Shown: positions 30,005 to 40,709, counted from the first letter of the stretch. The stretch: 64,000 bases of DNA from Caulobacteraceae bacterium (GCA_947441065.1 CANESI010000009.1:1-64000), one strand, 5' to 3'. Notes: generated from the sequence alone by a model not told the origin. Translations and numbers: made by a program.

Positions 30005-30064
30005 TCTCTCAAGGGGTCTCTCAAGGGGTCGCTCACGGGGCCTCGCACGGGATCGCTCCCGAGC
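30005..30064. repeat. Five-unit decaying 12-bp tandem repeat
   Basis: TCTCTCAAGGGG / TCTCTCAAGGGG / TCGCTCACGGGG / CCTCGCACGGGA / TCGCTCCCGAGC. Confidence 0.75.
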
Positions 30065-30103
30065 GCAGCAAGAACGCTGCGCGGACAATTCATATGTCGC
30101 TTA

Positions 30104-30562
30104 TCATCGGACGGGAAGGGGGTGCAATGCCATGTCGATCATTGGCAAGCAAAGGGCTGAAAAAGGATCCACCGCGATCAAGGGCAGAGATTGACCCATC
30201 AGAACCGTCTGGGCCGGATCGGGATAGCGCTCGAGCGTCGCCTGCGGCACCATCTGCGCAACCAGATCGATCTGGCAAAAGCCAAGGATGGGGGGCGCTG
30301 AGTGCATAATCCCGAGCCCGCGCACCTCGATCTGACCGGCTAAGGTGGGGTGAGCGCGGCCGAAGACCTTGCCCGCATCGGGCCAGACAATGACCCGATC
30401 ATCGGCAACCAAGCGCCAACCGGCCACCAACGCCGTGAGGGCCAGATGGCTCTTGCCCGAGCCGGACGGCCCAAGGATCAGCACGCCATGCCAGCGCCCC
30501 ATCCGGTGCCGAGCGATCAGGCCGCCGTGTATTGGGCTATGATCTGTCATGTCGAGAGACAA
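30104..30562 (-). CDS. hprK: HPr kinase/phosphorylase, short alphaproteobacterial form
   Basis: HGVLILGPSGSGKSHLALTALVAGWRLVADDRVIV; located with HPr and EIIA. Confidence 0.9.
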   Translation of the reverse strand: MSLDMTDHSPIHGGLIARHRMGRWHGVLILGPSGSGKSHLALTALVAGWRLVADDRVIVWPDAGKVFGRAHPTLAGQIEVRGLGIMHSAPPILGFCQIDLVAQMVPQATLERYPDPAQTVLMGQSLPLIAVDPFSALCLPMIDMALHPLPVR

Positions 30563-32199
30563 GGCAGACTGACATTGAACCGGGCTCCGAGAACCTGCCC
30601 CTCTTCATCCAGGCGATTTTCCGCCCAGATATGGCCGCTATGGGCCTCGACAATCTGGCGGGCAATGGACAGTCCAAGCCCTGAATTGCCGCCAAAAACC
30701 GCTCCGCGTGGCCGCGACGTATAGAACCGCTCAAAGACGGTTTCGAGATTTTCTGGCGGAATGCCCGGGCCATCATCCTCTATCGTCACCCGCGCCTCGG
30801 CGCCGACCTTGCGCAGGTCAATGCGAACCTGGCGCTCCGCGTCGCCGACCGGGCGGGTAAAGGAGCGGGCATTATCGATCAGGTTGCGGAACACTTGGCT
30901 GAGGGGGCCTTCACGGCCGCTGATGGTCAGGTTTTCAAGGGCTTCAGCATCTCCCATGATCACGCTCGCCTCCCCGGACATGGCGCTTTGGCTATAGAGG
31001 GCGCAGAGGTCGGACAGTAGGCGCGGCAGATCAATCGGCCTTGGCGCATCGCGCGACAGTTCGGCATCTAAACGCGAGGCGTTGGAAATGTCGGTGATCA
31101 GGCGATCCAGCCGCCCGACATCCTGTTTCAATATGCCCATCAGCTTAGCGCGGGGTGCGGGCGCCGACACGATGTCGAGGGTCTCGACCGCTGACCGGAT
31201 CGAGGTCAGGGGGTTGCGGATCTCATGGGCGACATCGGCGGCAAACCGCTCTATCGCATCCATACGCGAGGTCAGGGCCGAGGTCATGGACTGTAGGGAC
31301 CTTGTCAGGTCGCCCAGCTCATCTTCCCGGTCGGCGAGGTCTGGTAAGATGATGGCTCTGGCCCGCGATAACCGAACCCGGTCGGCGGCCCGTGCCAAGC
31401 GCAGCACCGGCTGGGCAATAAGCTGATTGAGCAGGAAGGATGAGGCCAGAGAGACGGCAACGGCCATGATGATGAAGGGCAAGAGGGCCCTTCGCTCCGC
31501 CGCGATAATCTCGTCCACATCGCCGGACTCGAGCGTCAATACACCGAGGACGGCCTCCACATGGCGCAGAGGGATTGAAACCGACACGACCCGGTCGCCA
31601 TTGGCGCCCAGCCTCATTCCAGCAACAGGCTTGCCCTTAAGCGCGCGGGCGACCTCTTGTTGTAGCGCCTTGCGCGCCGCCTCTTCCTTGGCCGGGCGTG
31701 AGGGGTCGTTATGGGCCTGGGGAGCAGGCGTCCCAGGCTTGCGTGCGGGAGGCAGAAGCCGCTTCTCGACCCGATCAGATACGGTGTAGCTGTCGGCCAG
31801 TTCCTGCCCATCAGCATCAAATAGCCGAGCGCGCTGGGATCTTGGGATGAATAGCAGTTGCAGGGTCTGAGCGGCGCGGTCGACTTCAAGCTGCGGGACC
31901 GGCTCGCCCATGGTCGCGGCGCGGTCGATCACATTGGCGATGAACTCACCTTGGGTGGTCAGACTATCAATCTGGGCATTGACGAGGCCGCGCCTCATCT
32001 CGTTCAGCACCAGCGCGCCGCCGATCAGGATGGCGAGACCCAAAAGGTTCAGGGCGATGATCAGGCCACCAAGGCGCGAGCCCGGAATCAGCTTTCGCCG
32101 CCCCTTGCTGGGTCTTTGACCTTGGCCGGACTCCAATCCCGCTTGCCTATCGGGATAGGGGGCCGGTTCAGGCTTCGCGATATCTATATCCAACGCCAT
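30547..32199 (-). CDS. chvG: Sensor histidine kinase, ChvG type
   Basis: [24 protein letters not shown]-box; N/G boxes [30 protein letters not shown]; paired with ChvI-type regulator. Confidence 0.9.
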   Translation of the reverse strand: MALDIDIAKPEPAPYPDRQAGLESGQGQRPSKGRRKLIPGSRLGGLIIALNLLGLAILIGGALVLNEMRRGLVNAQIDSLTTQGEFIANVIDRAATMGEPVPQLEVDRAAQTLQLLFIPRSQRARLFDADGQELADSYTVSDRVEKRLLPPARKPGTPAPQAHNDPSRPAKEEAARKALQQEVARALKGKPVAGMRLGANGDRVVSVSIPLRHVEAVLGVLTLESGDVDEIIAAERRALLPFIIMAVAVSLASSFLLNQLIAQPVLRLARAADRVRLSRARAIILPDLADREDELGDLTRSLQSMTSALTSRMDAIERFAADVAHEIRNPLTSIRSAVETLDIVSAPAPRAKLMGILKQDVGRLDRLITDISNASRLDAELSRDAPRPIDLPRLLSDLCALYSQSAMSGEASVIMGDAEALENLTISGREGPLSQVFRNLIDNARSFTRPVGDAERQVRIDLRKVGAEARVTIEDDGPGIPPENLETVFERFYTSRPRGAVFGGNSGLGLSIARQIVEAHSGHIWAENRLDEEGQVLGARFNVSLPCLST

Positions 32200-32878
32200 A
32201 GAGGGTTTCTATCGCATCAAAGGTCGGATCGACCTGACGAAATTTGCGTCTCATGCGCTTGATATGGCTGTCGATGGTGCGATCATCGACATAGACCTGA
32301 TCGTCATAGGCCGCATCCATCAGATTATCGCGGCTTTTGACGAAGCCCGGACGCTGGGCCAGGGACTGAAGCAGGAGAAATTCAGTCACAGTCAGCTTTA
32401 CCGCCCTATCATCCCACAGGCAGTCGTGGCGGGCCGAATCGAGGGTCAGACGACCGCGCTTGATGCTGCGCGCGGCCGTGGCGGCGGCTTGGCCGGGATT
32501 GCCAGCCTCTTCATCGTCACGCGCGCGGCGCAGGACGGCCTTGACCCGCTCGATCAGCAGGCGCTGGCTGAAGGGCTTGTGCATATAGTCGTCGGCCCCA
32601 AGGTTAAAGCCGAGGATCTCGTCGATCTCTTCGTCCTTGGAGGTCAGGATAATGACGGGGATGTTCGAGGTCTGGCGCAGGCGGCGAAGCACCTCCATGC
32701 CATCCATTCGGGGCATCTTCACATCGAGAATGACCAGATCAGGCGGATCGCTTTCAAGCGCGGCCAAGCCCGAGGCACCGTCATAATAGGCCTTCACACC
32801 ATGGCCGTGGCTTTCGAGGGCCAAGGAGACGGAGGTGACGATATTTTCATCATCATCGACCAGGGTAATTTTCGCCAT
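32168..32878 (-). CDS. chvI: OmpR-family response regulator, ChvI type
   Basis: [46 protein letters not shown], winged-helix C-terminus YGVGYRY. Confidence 0.93.
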   Translation of the reverse strand: MAKITLVDDDENIVTSVSLALESHGHGVKAYYDGASGLAALESDPPDLVILDVKMPRMDGMEVLRRLRQTSNIPVIILTSKDEEIDEILGFNLGADDYMHKPFSQRLLIERVKAVLRRARDDEEAGNPGQAAATAARSIKRGRLTLDSARHDCLWDDRAVKLTVTEFLLLQSLAQRPGFVKSRDNLMDAAYDDQVYVDDRTIDSHIKRMRRKFRQVDPTFDAIETLYGVGYRYREA

Positions 32879-33048
32879 TGAACACCTAAGTCTTACAGTC
32901 TGCGCGCCCCAAGAAGCGCAACCGCTTTAAGCTAGTTCCTCAGATGTGGCCATTCAATGGCGAGCCGCGCCTGAGAAGCGCCTCATTCTATGACGCCAGT
33001 TTCGCAGATGATAAAATAGTTATACCTATGGCCTCCTTCGGAGGATCG

Positions 33049-34791
33049 ATGACCCAAGCCCCCATTCATTACGAGCTCTATATTCGCCGCGTGCCGGGGG
33101 CCCCTTGGACCCTGTCCCTTGCGACCGAGGATCGGACGATCGCCCTTGCTACGGCGGAATCGCTGCTGGCGGAACGGCAGGCGGCGGCGGTCAAGGTAAC
33201 CAAGGAAACCATGGATGCCGAAACCCTACGATTTCGGACCGCGACGATCCTCGCCAAGGGTGAGGTTGAGGTGAAGGCGAAGAAGGCCAAGGTCGAAGAT
33301 CAGGCCCCCCTGTGCGTCAGTCCATCGGACCTCTATTCGATGCATTCCCGCGACCGGATTACCCGATTGCTCGAAGAGTGGCTCAATCGCAACGGCATCA
33401 CCGCCTTTGAACTGCTGCACCGCGCAGATATGGCCGAGTTGCTCGAAGGGTCAGAGATGGACCTGCAGGGCGCCATCCAGAAAATATCGATCCCTGAATC
33501 GCAAAGCCGGGGCCTGTCGGTCCATGAGATCGTGCGGTCGTTTCAAGGCCTTACCGAGCGCACCTTGGAACGGATACGAACCGATCACAAAAAGGGCCGC
33601 TTCCCCGACCCGTCGACTGAGGGCTTCGCTCAGGCTGCGGTTCGGCTCTATAGCCAGCCCGACCCGTCCTATCTCCTCGGCGGCGGCGTTGCGGCCCATC
33701 TGGCCCCTGCGCGCAATTGGAAGCAGAAGGTCGCCGCTCTGCTCGATCTGGCCGACAAGATTGCAGGCGCGGCCATACCCATGGCCGATGGACCCAAGGC
33801 CTTGGCCTTCAAGGTCTTGGAACAGCCCCTCTCTGAGATCTTGGGGTCCAAAAAGGGTCTGGCGGACCTGTTGGGGGCCAACCTTAATCTGGGCCAGCGG
33901 CTGGCGGCCATGACCCGCTTGGCCGCCCCCAAGGCTGTCGATGATCTGATCCGTATCGATCCGGCTATGGCCAAGGCTATCCCCCCGCTTGAGGGAGCCG
34001 CAGTGAGGCTGGCCCAATGGCTTGGCCATGAGGCCTTTTTTGCGGTGCGAGCCTCGATAGCGCGGCAGATCTTGCGAGACCTGCTCGGCCCACGGCGCCT
34101 GTGTCCGGACAATGCGGCTCAAGAGGTCGAGATGCTCCGCGCGCTTGCCATGGCCCTGACCTTTGGTGCGGGCAAACTCATGACGCCGGAGGATGTGCAG
34201 GCGGCCTTTGTTGACCGGTCCCGCATGTTGATGAGCACGGAGTTTGTTACCGCCTATGTGGGCAGCGACCGCACCGCCTTTGAAGAGGTGGGGGCCCTGA
34301 TCCGGCTCTTAGAAAATGTCATCGGTGCCGCCAATAAGCGCGAAGCGGCCCGCTGGATTCGCAGCACGGTTGGGGCGCTGAAGTTCGAACGTGATGTGGT
34401 CGGGCAGATCCAGCCACCGCGCACCAAGCTGCAGGCGCTGGCTCGGATGCAGAAATCCATCACCAAGGCGGGTCTGACCCCAGAGGATTCTGACCCGATT
34501 GTAAAGCGGATCGGCGAGGTCGGGGGCTTGGTCGAGGCTGAGGGCAAATATATTTCTACGATCATGAAGGCTCAGCTTACGCCCGCCAACCGCCTGATGA
34601 TGCTCTTGGCGCTCAGCTTAGGCGAGGCGGGGCCGAGCGGGCCGGTCGCGGACAGGGCCAAGGTCGAGGCCATGAAGCTTCTGCGCCTGCCTGAGGTTCG
34701 CAAGGAAATTGCGGCATCGCCCGACATAGCCGCAGCCGTGAAACGGTTCTTAGAGGCCAGTGTCCCGGCTCAGGTCCCGTCTAACGGCTAG
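33049..34791 (+). CDS. Uncharacterised protein (start re-assigned downstream of the 32944 ORF start)
   Basis: ATG at 33049 preceded by GGAGG; long ORF with host-like composition; no recognised domain. Confidence 0.7.
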   Translation: MTQAPIHYELYIRRVPGAPWTLSLATEDRTIALATAESLLAERQAAAVKVTKETMDAETLRFRTATILAKGEVEVKAKKAKVEDQAPLCVSPSDLYSMHSRDRITRLLEEWLNRNGITAFELLHRADMAELLEGSEMDLQGAIQKISIPESQSRGLSVHEIVRSFQGLTERTLERIRTDHKKGRFPDPSTEGFAQAAVRLYSQPDPSYLLGGGVAAHLAPARNWKQKVAALLDLADKIAGAAIPMADGPKALAFKVLEQPLSEILGSKKGLADLLGANLNLGQRLAAMTRLAAPKAVDDLIRIDPAMAKAIPPLEGAAVRLAQWLGHEAFFAVRASIARQILRDLLGPRRLCPDNAAQEVEMLRALAMALTFGAGKLMTPEDVQAAFVDRSRMLMSTEFVTAYVGSDRTAFEEVGALIRLLENVIGAANKREAARWIRSTVGALKFERDVVGQIQPPRTKLQALARMQKSITKAGLTPEDSDPIVKRIGEVGGLVEAEGKYISTIMKAQLTPANRLMMLLALSLGEAGPSGPVADRAKVEAMKLLRLPEVRKEIAASPDIAAAVKRFLEASVPAQVPSNG

Positions 34792-37697
34792 TGCGCCTCG
34801 TCCCAGTTCTTTGCGGCCTTAGCCTCGACGATGAGGGGTACGCTGATCTGTACGGCAGGCTCTGCGGCCCGCTCCATCACCCGTTTGGCGAGGGCGCAGA
34901 CGGCGTCGGCTTCTGACGCCGGGGCCTCGAACACCAGTTCATCGTGGACCTGTAGCAACATCCGGGCCTTCAAGCCCTCTTGGGCCAGAGCCGCAGGCAT
35001 GCGCACCATGGCCCGGCGGATAATGTCGGCAGCCGCGCCTTGGATCGGGGCATTGATAGCCGCGCGCTCAGCAAACTGGCGCATACCGGCGGCCTTGGCG
35101 CGGATATCGGGGATGTTGATACGGCGACCAAACAGGCTGGTTACATAGCCATTGGCGTGAACCTCGGCCTTGGTCTTGTCCATATAGGCCCGGATGCCGG
35201 GGAACCGCTCGAAATAGGTGCGGATATAGGCAGCGGCCTGATCCTGCGGAATCGATAGCTGGTTGGCGAGCCCAAAGCCTGAAATGCCATAGATGATACC
35301 GAAATTGATCGCCTTGGCCTGACGGCGAATCATCGGGTCCATCCCCTCGACCGGCACGCCGAACATTTCCGAGGCGGTCATGGCATGGATGTCGAGCCCG
35401 TCGGCAAAGGCCTTCTTGAGCTGGGGAATGTCGCCAATATGGGCCAGAAGCCGCAGCTCGATCTGGCTATAGTCGGCGCTGATCAGCACGTGGCCGGGCT
35501 CAGCGATGAAGGCTTGGCGGATCTTACGGCCCTCTTCGGTGCGAACCGGGATGTTTTGCAGGTTCGGATCGGACGAGGACAGCCGCCCGGTGGTGGTCGA
35601 GGCCAGCGAGAACGAGGTATGGACCCGCCCGGTGCGCGGCGCGATGGCGGCCACCAGAGCCTCGGTATAGGTGCCGCGCAGCTTGGCCAGCTGGCGCCAG
35701 TCCAGCAAGACCTTGGGCAGGGTGTGGCCGGTCAGGGCCAGGTCTTCGAGCACGGCGGCATCGGTGCTCCAGGCACCCGTAGCGGTCTTCTTGCCGCCGG
35801 GCAGGCCAAGCTCGCCAAACAATATGTCGCCGATCTGTTTGGGGCTGGCCAGATTGAACGGGTGGCCGACAATCTCTTGGGCCTTGCTCTCCAGATCGTT
35901 CATGCGCAGGGCAAACTCGTGGGACAGTTGGCGCAGTCGTTCCTGATCGACCTTGATCCCGGCACATTCCATCTGGGCCAGCACGGCGGGCAAGGGCCGC
36001 TCGAGGGTCTCATAGACGGTGAGCAGGTTCTCTTTGGCCAGACGCGGACGCAAGGTCTGGTGCAGACGCAAGGTCACGTCGGCATCTTCGGCGGCATAGG
36101 GGGTCGCGGCCTCAAGACCGATCTGGTCAAAGCTCTTTTGCGCCTTGCCGGTGCCAGTGACCGACTTGAAGCTGATCGGCTCATGGCCCAGCCACAGGCG
36201 TGACAGCTCGTCCATGCCGTGGCCGTGCAGACCGGCCTCGAGCACATAGGAGATCAGCATGGTGTCGTCGATGGGACCGACCGCAATGCCATAACGCGAC
36301 AGGACGGCCAGATCATATTTGGCATTCTGTCCGACCTTGAGCACGGCGGGATTTTCGAGCAGGGGCTTTAGCCGCGCTAAGGCCTGATCCATCGGAATCT
36401 GATCGAGCGCTTCAGGCGCCTCTAAGAGCAGACCTTCGCCTTGCCGGTGCGCGAGCGGGATATAGCAGGCCTGACCCGGCGCAACGGCCAAGGACACGCC
36501 CACCAGCCCCGCATTGGCCGAGGACAGGGCGTCGGTTTCCGTATCAAAAGCAATCGTGCCTGCGGCCTCAGCCCTCGCGATCCACTGATCCAGCGTGGCG
36601 AGGTCGCGCACGCAGATATAGGCGGTGGTGTCGATCTGCTGGGGCGCGGCGGCCACCGGCGCGTTCTCGCTCGCCGTGAAGGGGCGCGGGGCCATGGTTG
36701 GGGCGCTGGTCGGGGCAGAGCCGCTCGGTCGCGGGCTAAAGCCATTGCCATTGGCCGAGGCGGCGCGGGCATCAGCCCCGCCGTCTCCCACCCGCCGGGC
36801 GAGCGAGCGAAACTCCATCTCTTCCAGAAAGGCCATCAGGGCTGGGCCGTGAGGGTCGTCGACCACCAACTCTTCGAGGGCCACCGGCATGGGCGTATTG
36901 ACGTCGAGCCGTACCAGCTCGCGCGACAGGCGGATCTGGTCGGCAAAGTCGATCAGGGTCTGGCGGCGCTTGTCCTGCTTGATCTCGCCCGCGCGGGCCA
37001 GAACCGTGTCCAGATCACCATATTCATTGATCAGCAGCGCCGCCGTCTTGACGCCAATCCCCGGCGCACCGGGCACATTATCGACACTGTCGCCGGTCAA
37101 GGCCTGAAGATCGACCACCTTGTCCGGGCTGACCCCGAACTTGTCGAACACCTGTTCGGGTCCGATCTTGAGGTTCTTCATGGTGTCGAGCATCATGACC
37201 CGATCCCCGACCAACTGCATCAGATCCTTGTCCGACGAGACAATCACCGCCTCGCCGCCCATGTCGCGCACATGGGTGGCATAGGAGGCGATCAGGTCAT
37301 CGGCCTCATAGTTGGCCAGCTCAATGGCCGGAACGCCAAAGGCCCGCGTCGCTTCACGCACCAGCGCAAATTGCGGGATCAGGTCCTCCGGCGCAGGCGG
37401 GCGGTGGGCCTTGTAGGCGGGGTAGAGATCATTGCGGAAGGTCTTGCCCGACTGGTCAAAGATCACCGCCAGATGGGTCGGCCCATCGGGCGCGGTGCGC
37501 ATCTCGACCAAGAGCTTCCACAACATATTGCAAAAGCCCTGCACCGCCCCCACCGGCATCCCATCGGACTTGCGCGTCAAGGGCGGCAAGGCGTGATAGG
37601 CCCGAAATATATAACCCGACCCATCGACCAGATAGAGCCGCACAGGCGGATGGTCTGGGGCGGCAGGGGCGAGGAGTGTGTCAACGGATTCGGTCAT
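34788..37697 (-). CDS. polA: DNA polymerase I
   Basis: 5' nuclease (LYLVDGSGYIFRAYHALPPLTRKSDGMPVGAV), 3'-5' exo (IAFDTETDALS), polymerase A motifs (SADYSQIELRLLAHIG, RRQAKAINFGIIYGISGFGLA, VHDELVFE). Confidence 0.98.
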   Translation of the reverse strand: MTESVDTLLAPAAPDHPPVRLYLVDGSGYIFRAYHALPPLTRKSDGMPVGAVQGFCNMLWKLLVEMRTAPDGPTHLAVIFDQSGKTFRNDLYPAYKAHRPPAPEDLIPQFALVREATRAFGVPAIELANYEADDLIASYATHVRDMGGEAVIVSSDKDLMQLVGDRVMMLDTMKNLKIGPEQVFDKFGVSPDKVVDLQALTGDSVDNVPGAPGIGVKTAALLINEYGDLDTVLARAGEIKQDKRRQTLIDFADQIRLSRELVRLDVNTPMPVALEELVVDDPHGPALMAFLEEMEFRSLARRVGDGGADARAASANGNGFSPRPSGSAPTSAPTMAPRPFTASENAPVAAAPQQIDTTAYICVRDLATLDQWIARAEAAGTIAFDTETDALSSANAGLVGVSLAVAPGQACYIPLAHRQGEGLLLEAPEALDQIPMDQALARLKPLLENPAVLKVGQNAKYDLAVLSRYGIAVGPIDDTMLISYVLEAGLHGHGMDELSRLWLGHEPISFKSVTGTGKAQKSFDQIGLEAATPYAAEDADVTLRLHQTLRPRLAKENLLTVYETLERPLPAVLAQMECAGIKVDQERLRQLSHEFALRMNDLESKAQEIVGHPFNLASPKQIGDILFGELGLPGGKKTATGAWSTDAAVLEDLALTGHTLPKVLLDWRQLAKLRGTYTEALVAAIAPRTGRVHTSFSLASTTTGRLSSSDPNLQNIPVRTEEGRKIRQAFIAEPGHVLISADYSQIELRLLAHIGDIPQLKKAFADGLDIHAMTASEMFGVPVEGMDPMIRRQAKAINFGIIYGISGFGLANQLSIPQDQAAAYIRTYFERFPGIRAYMDKTKAEVHANGYVTSLFGRRINIPDIRAKAAGMRQFAERAAINAPIQGAAADIIRRAMVRMPAALAQEGLKARMLLQVHDELVFEAPASEADAVCALAKRVMERAAEPAVQISVPLIVEAKAAKNWDEAH

Positions 37698-37805
37698 AGG
37701 GCCAGAATAGGCCGGTCCTGCGGTTTGGTCACTAGGGGGGATGATATTGACTTTAAACGGGCTATATCATTTATACAATTTTAAATAACCAAATCGAGAG
37801 GTGTC

Positions 37806-38741
37806 ATGAAAAAGGGAATGTGTGCAATTTGGGGCACGCTGGCCACTATAACTCAAACCGATCATGGGGACGGTTACGTTTCGGAAAGGGCCGGTGGTCA
37901 GTATAGAATTGAAAAAATCTCATGGGTAAAGACTGATCAAAAGCGTTTTGATGACGCCGCGCGGGCTCGCCTTACCACTTGGATTTTAGACCAGAACCGA
38001 CTTGGTGTTTTTTACCCACTCATCACAGAGGCAATCCTCGATGATGTGATGAAATCAAAACCGATCAAAATGTCCAAAAAAATAGAAAGATTTTTTCTCT
38101 TTTTGGATAAAATCAACGTGCAGATGTGTACAGAAATTTCTACCACATACTTGGGGGCGGGAGCATTTGTTGGTGATTTGAACGATAAGATAAAAGTTTA
38201 TACTGAACTGATGAATGATAATGAATGCCATGATTTCAAAAATATATTAATTGAGATGAAATGTTTCAATGAATTAGGACAACTATCTAGGACGGGATTT
38301 GAATTTCTCGAAAAATACACAACTGAAAACATTAATTCTAATCAGGTTTTCGTCGCGATGTGGTTCGATGAAACAATGAACGAAATCTATGATCAAGGCT
38401 TTGAACCCGGTATTCAAAAGGACACAGGATTGACGGCTCATAGAATTGATAAGGGTCATTTCACGGGAAAAATTGACGATGAAATCATTGCCGAAATTCG
38501 GCGATCAAAGTTCGTTGTAGCTGATTTTACCTGTGGCGAGACTGTCAGGGGTGGGGTTTATTATGAGGCCGGGTTTGCCCAAGGCCTTGGCAAACAAGTC
38601 ATTTTTACCTGTCATGCAGACCAAATTCAGCAGGTTCATTTCGACACACGGCAGTTCAACCACATCCTTTGGCAAACCCCTGCCGATCTACAAAAACAAC
38701 TGAATGACCGGATCAAGGCCTTGGGTCTTGCCATCGCCTGA
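37806..38741 (+). CDS. Uncharacterised protein with C-terminal nucleoside 2-deoxyribosyltransferase-like / TIR-like domain
   Basis: NQVFVAMWFDETMNEIYDQGFEPGI...IIAEIRRSKFVVADFTCGETVRGGVYYEAGFAQGLGKQVIFTCHAD; locally AT-rich versus flanking genes. Confidence 0.7.
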   Translation: MKKGMCAIWGTLATITQTDHGDGYVSERAGGQYRIEKISWVKTDQKRFDDAARARLTTWILDQNRLGVFYPLITEAILDDVMKSKPIKMSKKIERFFLFLDKINVQMCTEISTTYLGAGAFVGDLNDKIKVYTELMNDNECHDFKNILIEMKCFNELGQLSRTGFEFLEKYTTENINSNQVFVAMWFDETMNEIYDQGFEPGIQKDTGLTAHRIDKGHFTGKIDDEIIAEIRRSKFVVADFTCGETVRGGVYYEAGFAQGLGKQVIFTCHADQIQQVHFDTRQFNHILWQTPADLQKQLNDRIKALGLAIA

Positions 38742-38828
38742 TCTTCCCCAACCCCCCTTGCCGCCACTTCGCAAACCAGCCTATCCTGTTCCGTAAATGT
38801 TCTGGAACCCTGCACTAGGATAGCCTCT

Positions 38829-39794
38829 GTGACGACTGGTCTGACATCGCTGGAGCTCTGTGCCGGGGCCGGGGGGCAGGCGCGGGGGTTGGAGCGGGCG
38901 GGCTTTGACCATGCCGGGGTGGTCGAGATCGATGCCGACTGCTGCAAGACCCTCAGTCTCAACCGCCCGCAATGGCGCGTCCATGAGCAGGACCTCAACC
39001 TGTTTGACGGCACCGGCTATCGCGGCATTGACCTGCTGGCCGGGGGTCTGCCCTGTCCGCCCTTTTCGGTGGCCGGCAAGCAGTTGGGCAAGGATGATGA
39101 ACGCAACCTCTTTCCCGCCGCCATTCGCTTGGTCGACGAGACCCGCCCCAAGGCGATTATGATCGAGAATGTGCGCGGTTTTCTGGGGGCTGTGTTTGAG
39201 GACTATCGCGGCTTTATACGTAATGAGCTGAAGAAGCTCGGCTATGAGGCCCAGTGGCGGCTGCTCAATGCCTGTGACTATGGGGTGCCGCAACTGCGCC
39301 CACGGGTGATCATTGTCGCCCTGCGCGATGATCTAAAGGACGGCTTTGAATGGCCCGTCCCTTCGCGCATCAATGCCCCAACGGTCGGGGAAACCCCCGG
39401 CGACCTGATGGCCGAGCGCGGCTGGCTCGGGGCCAAGGCGTGGGCGGCGCGGGCCGATGATATTGCCCCGACCCTTGTCGGTGGCTCGAAAAAGCATGGC
39501 GGGCCGGACCTTGGGCCGACGCGGGCGCGTCAGGCCTGGGCCTCCTTGGGCGTTAATGGCAAGACCTTAGCCGATCTGGCCCCCGACCCTGATTTTGTCG
39601 GTATGCCCAAACTGACCGTGCGCATGGCCGCGCGGATTCAAGGCTTTGACGATGACTGGCAGTTCCATGGTCGCAAGACCGCCGCCTATCGCCAGGTTGG
39701 CAATGCCTTCCCGCCTCCGGTCGCCGCAGCCGTCGCCGAACAGTTGAAGCTGATGATGCAGCGGCGCACCCTATATCGCGCCTTTGGCGGATAG
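38829..39794 (+). CDS. DNA (cytosine-5-)-methyltransferase
   Basis: LCAGAGGQARGLERAGF (I), GGLPCPPFSVAGKQ (IV), IENVRGF (VI), LRPRVIIVAL (VIII), RMAARIQGFDDDW (IX), YRQVGNAFPPPVAAAVA (X). Confidence 0.95.
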   Translation: MTTGLTSLELCAGAGGQARGLERAGFDHAGVVEIDADCCKTLSLNRPQWRVHEQDLNLFDGTGYRGIDLLAGGLPCPPFSVAGKQLGKDDERNLFPAAIRLVDETRPKAIMIENVRGFLGAVFEDYRGFIRNELKKLGYEAQWRLLNACDYGVPQLRPRVIIVALRDDLKDGFEWPVPSRINAPTVGETPGDLMAERGWLGAKAWAARADDIAPTLVGGSKKHGGPDLGPTRARQAWASLGVNGKTLADLAPDPDFVGMPKLTVRMAARIQGFDDDWQFHGRKTAAYRQVGNAFPPPVAAAVAEQLKLMMQRRTLYRAFGG

Positions 39795-40115
39795 GTCTTT
39801 CAGACAATTGTAATGTCTGGGCGCAATTATAACGGGCATGAGCGCGCAGCCCCTCTACCTGACTCCGGCGAGGCCCCAGCCGTCGTTAAAAGCGGGGGAC
39901 ATCTCGACTAGTCCCCCCTTGAAACCCCGCGCTGCCCTTCCTACATCGTTTAAGCGGACCGGGCCCCTCTGGCGTTTGCGACTGTCTTTGATAGTTGTGC
40001 GCGATGTCGGACCGCATCGGGTGCGCTCGGTGCTGGTTCTAGGGTTACCCCCCACCCCACACCCAGACCTTCAGTGTCCGGCGCACCCTTTCTTAATGTT
40101 CAGAAGGACGACCCC

Positions 40116-40430
40116 ATGCCCCTGCTACTTTGCCCCAACTGTAATCAATCCATGACTGCCGTGAACCGTCAGGGCGTCGAGTTTGATATGTGCCCCACCT
40201 GTCGCGGGGTCTGGCTCGATCGCGGTGAGTTGGAAAAGCTGGTCGCCGGGTCGTCTGCCCCGCCGGAAAGTTCTGCGCCGCCTCCACCCCAAGGCGCGCC
40301 CTATCAAGCACCCTACCAAGCGCCCTATGGCCGACAAGAGCCGCCAAGGCGCTACAAGGATGATGATGACGACGATCACTATAAGCGCGGCAAGAAAAAG
40401 CGCTTTGACCTGTTCGACATATTTGACTGA
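40116..40430 (+). CDS. TFIIB-type zinc ribbon protein
   Basis: LLCPNCNQSMTAVNRQGVEFDMCPTCRGVWLDRGELEKLV with Pro/Gln-rich linker and Asp/Lys-rich tail. Confidence 0.88.
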   Translation: MPLLLCPNCNQSMTAVNRQGVEFDMCPTCRGVWLDRGELEKLVAGSSAPPESSAPPPPQGAPYQAPYQAPYGRQEPPRRYKDDDDDDHYKRGKKKRFDLFDIFD

Positions 40431-40463
40431 AGCGGCCTTAGGCCCCCAGCGGTGTTGGGGAGC

Positions 40464-40709
40464 CTAGTGCCCGCCGCCGATTTCATAGACGCCCGGAACC
40501 TGGGCCTCTTGTTTAGCCTTGGGGCTGGCCTCGGTATGGATGAAGCGGCGGTCGCAATAGGGGCAGTCGACAAAGGCCTCGTCGCCCATCTCTAGGAACA
40601 CGCGCGGATGGCCCAGCGCGCCGCCGACGCCGTCGCAGGCGAGCCGGTGACCGTGGACATAGACGACCTCGCCCGCGGGGCCTGCTGTATCGGTTGGTTT
40701 AGCGGTCAT
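40464..40709 (-). CDS. CHCC-type zinc-finger domain protein
   Basis: RLACDGVGGALGHPRVFLEMGDEAFVDCPYCDRRF. Confidence 0.8.
   Translation of the reverse strand: MTAKPTDTAGPAGEVVYVHGHRLACDGVGGALGHPRVFLEMGDEAFVDCPYCDRRFIHTEASPKAKQEAQVPGVYEIGGGH

Noticed and set aside
30005-30064. Tandem repeat considered as a CRISPR array
   Set aside because: 12-bp head-to-tail units without spacers; no cas genes
36441-37784. 447-aa plus-strand ORF
   Set aside because: Antisense to polA; high-GC codon-bias shadow ORF
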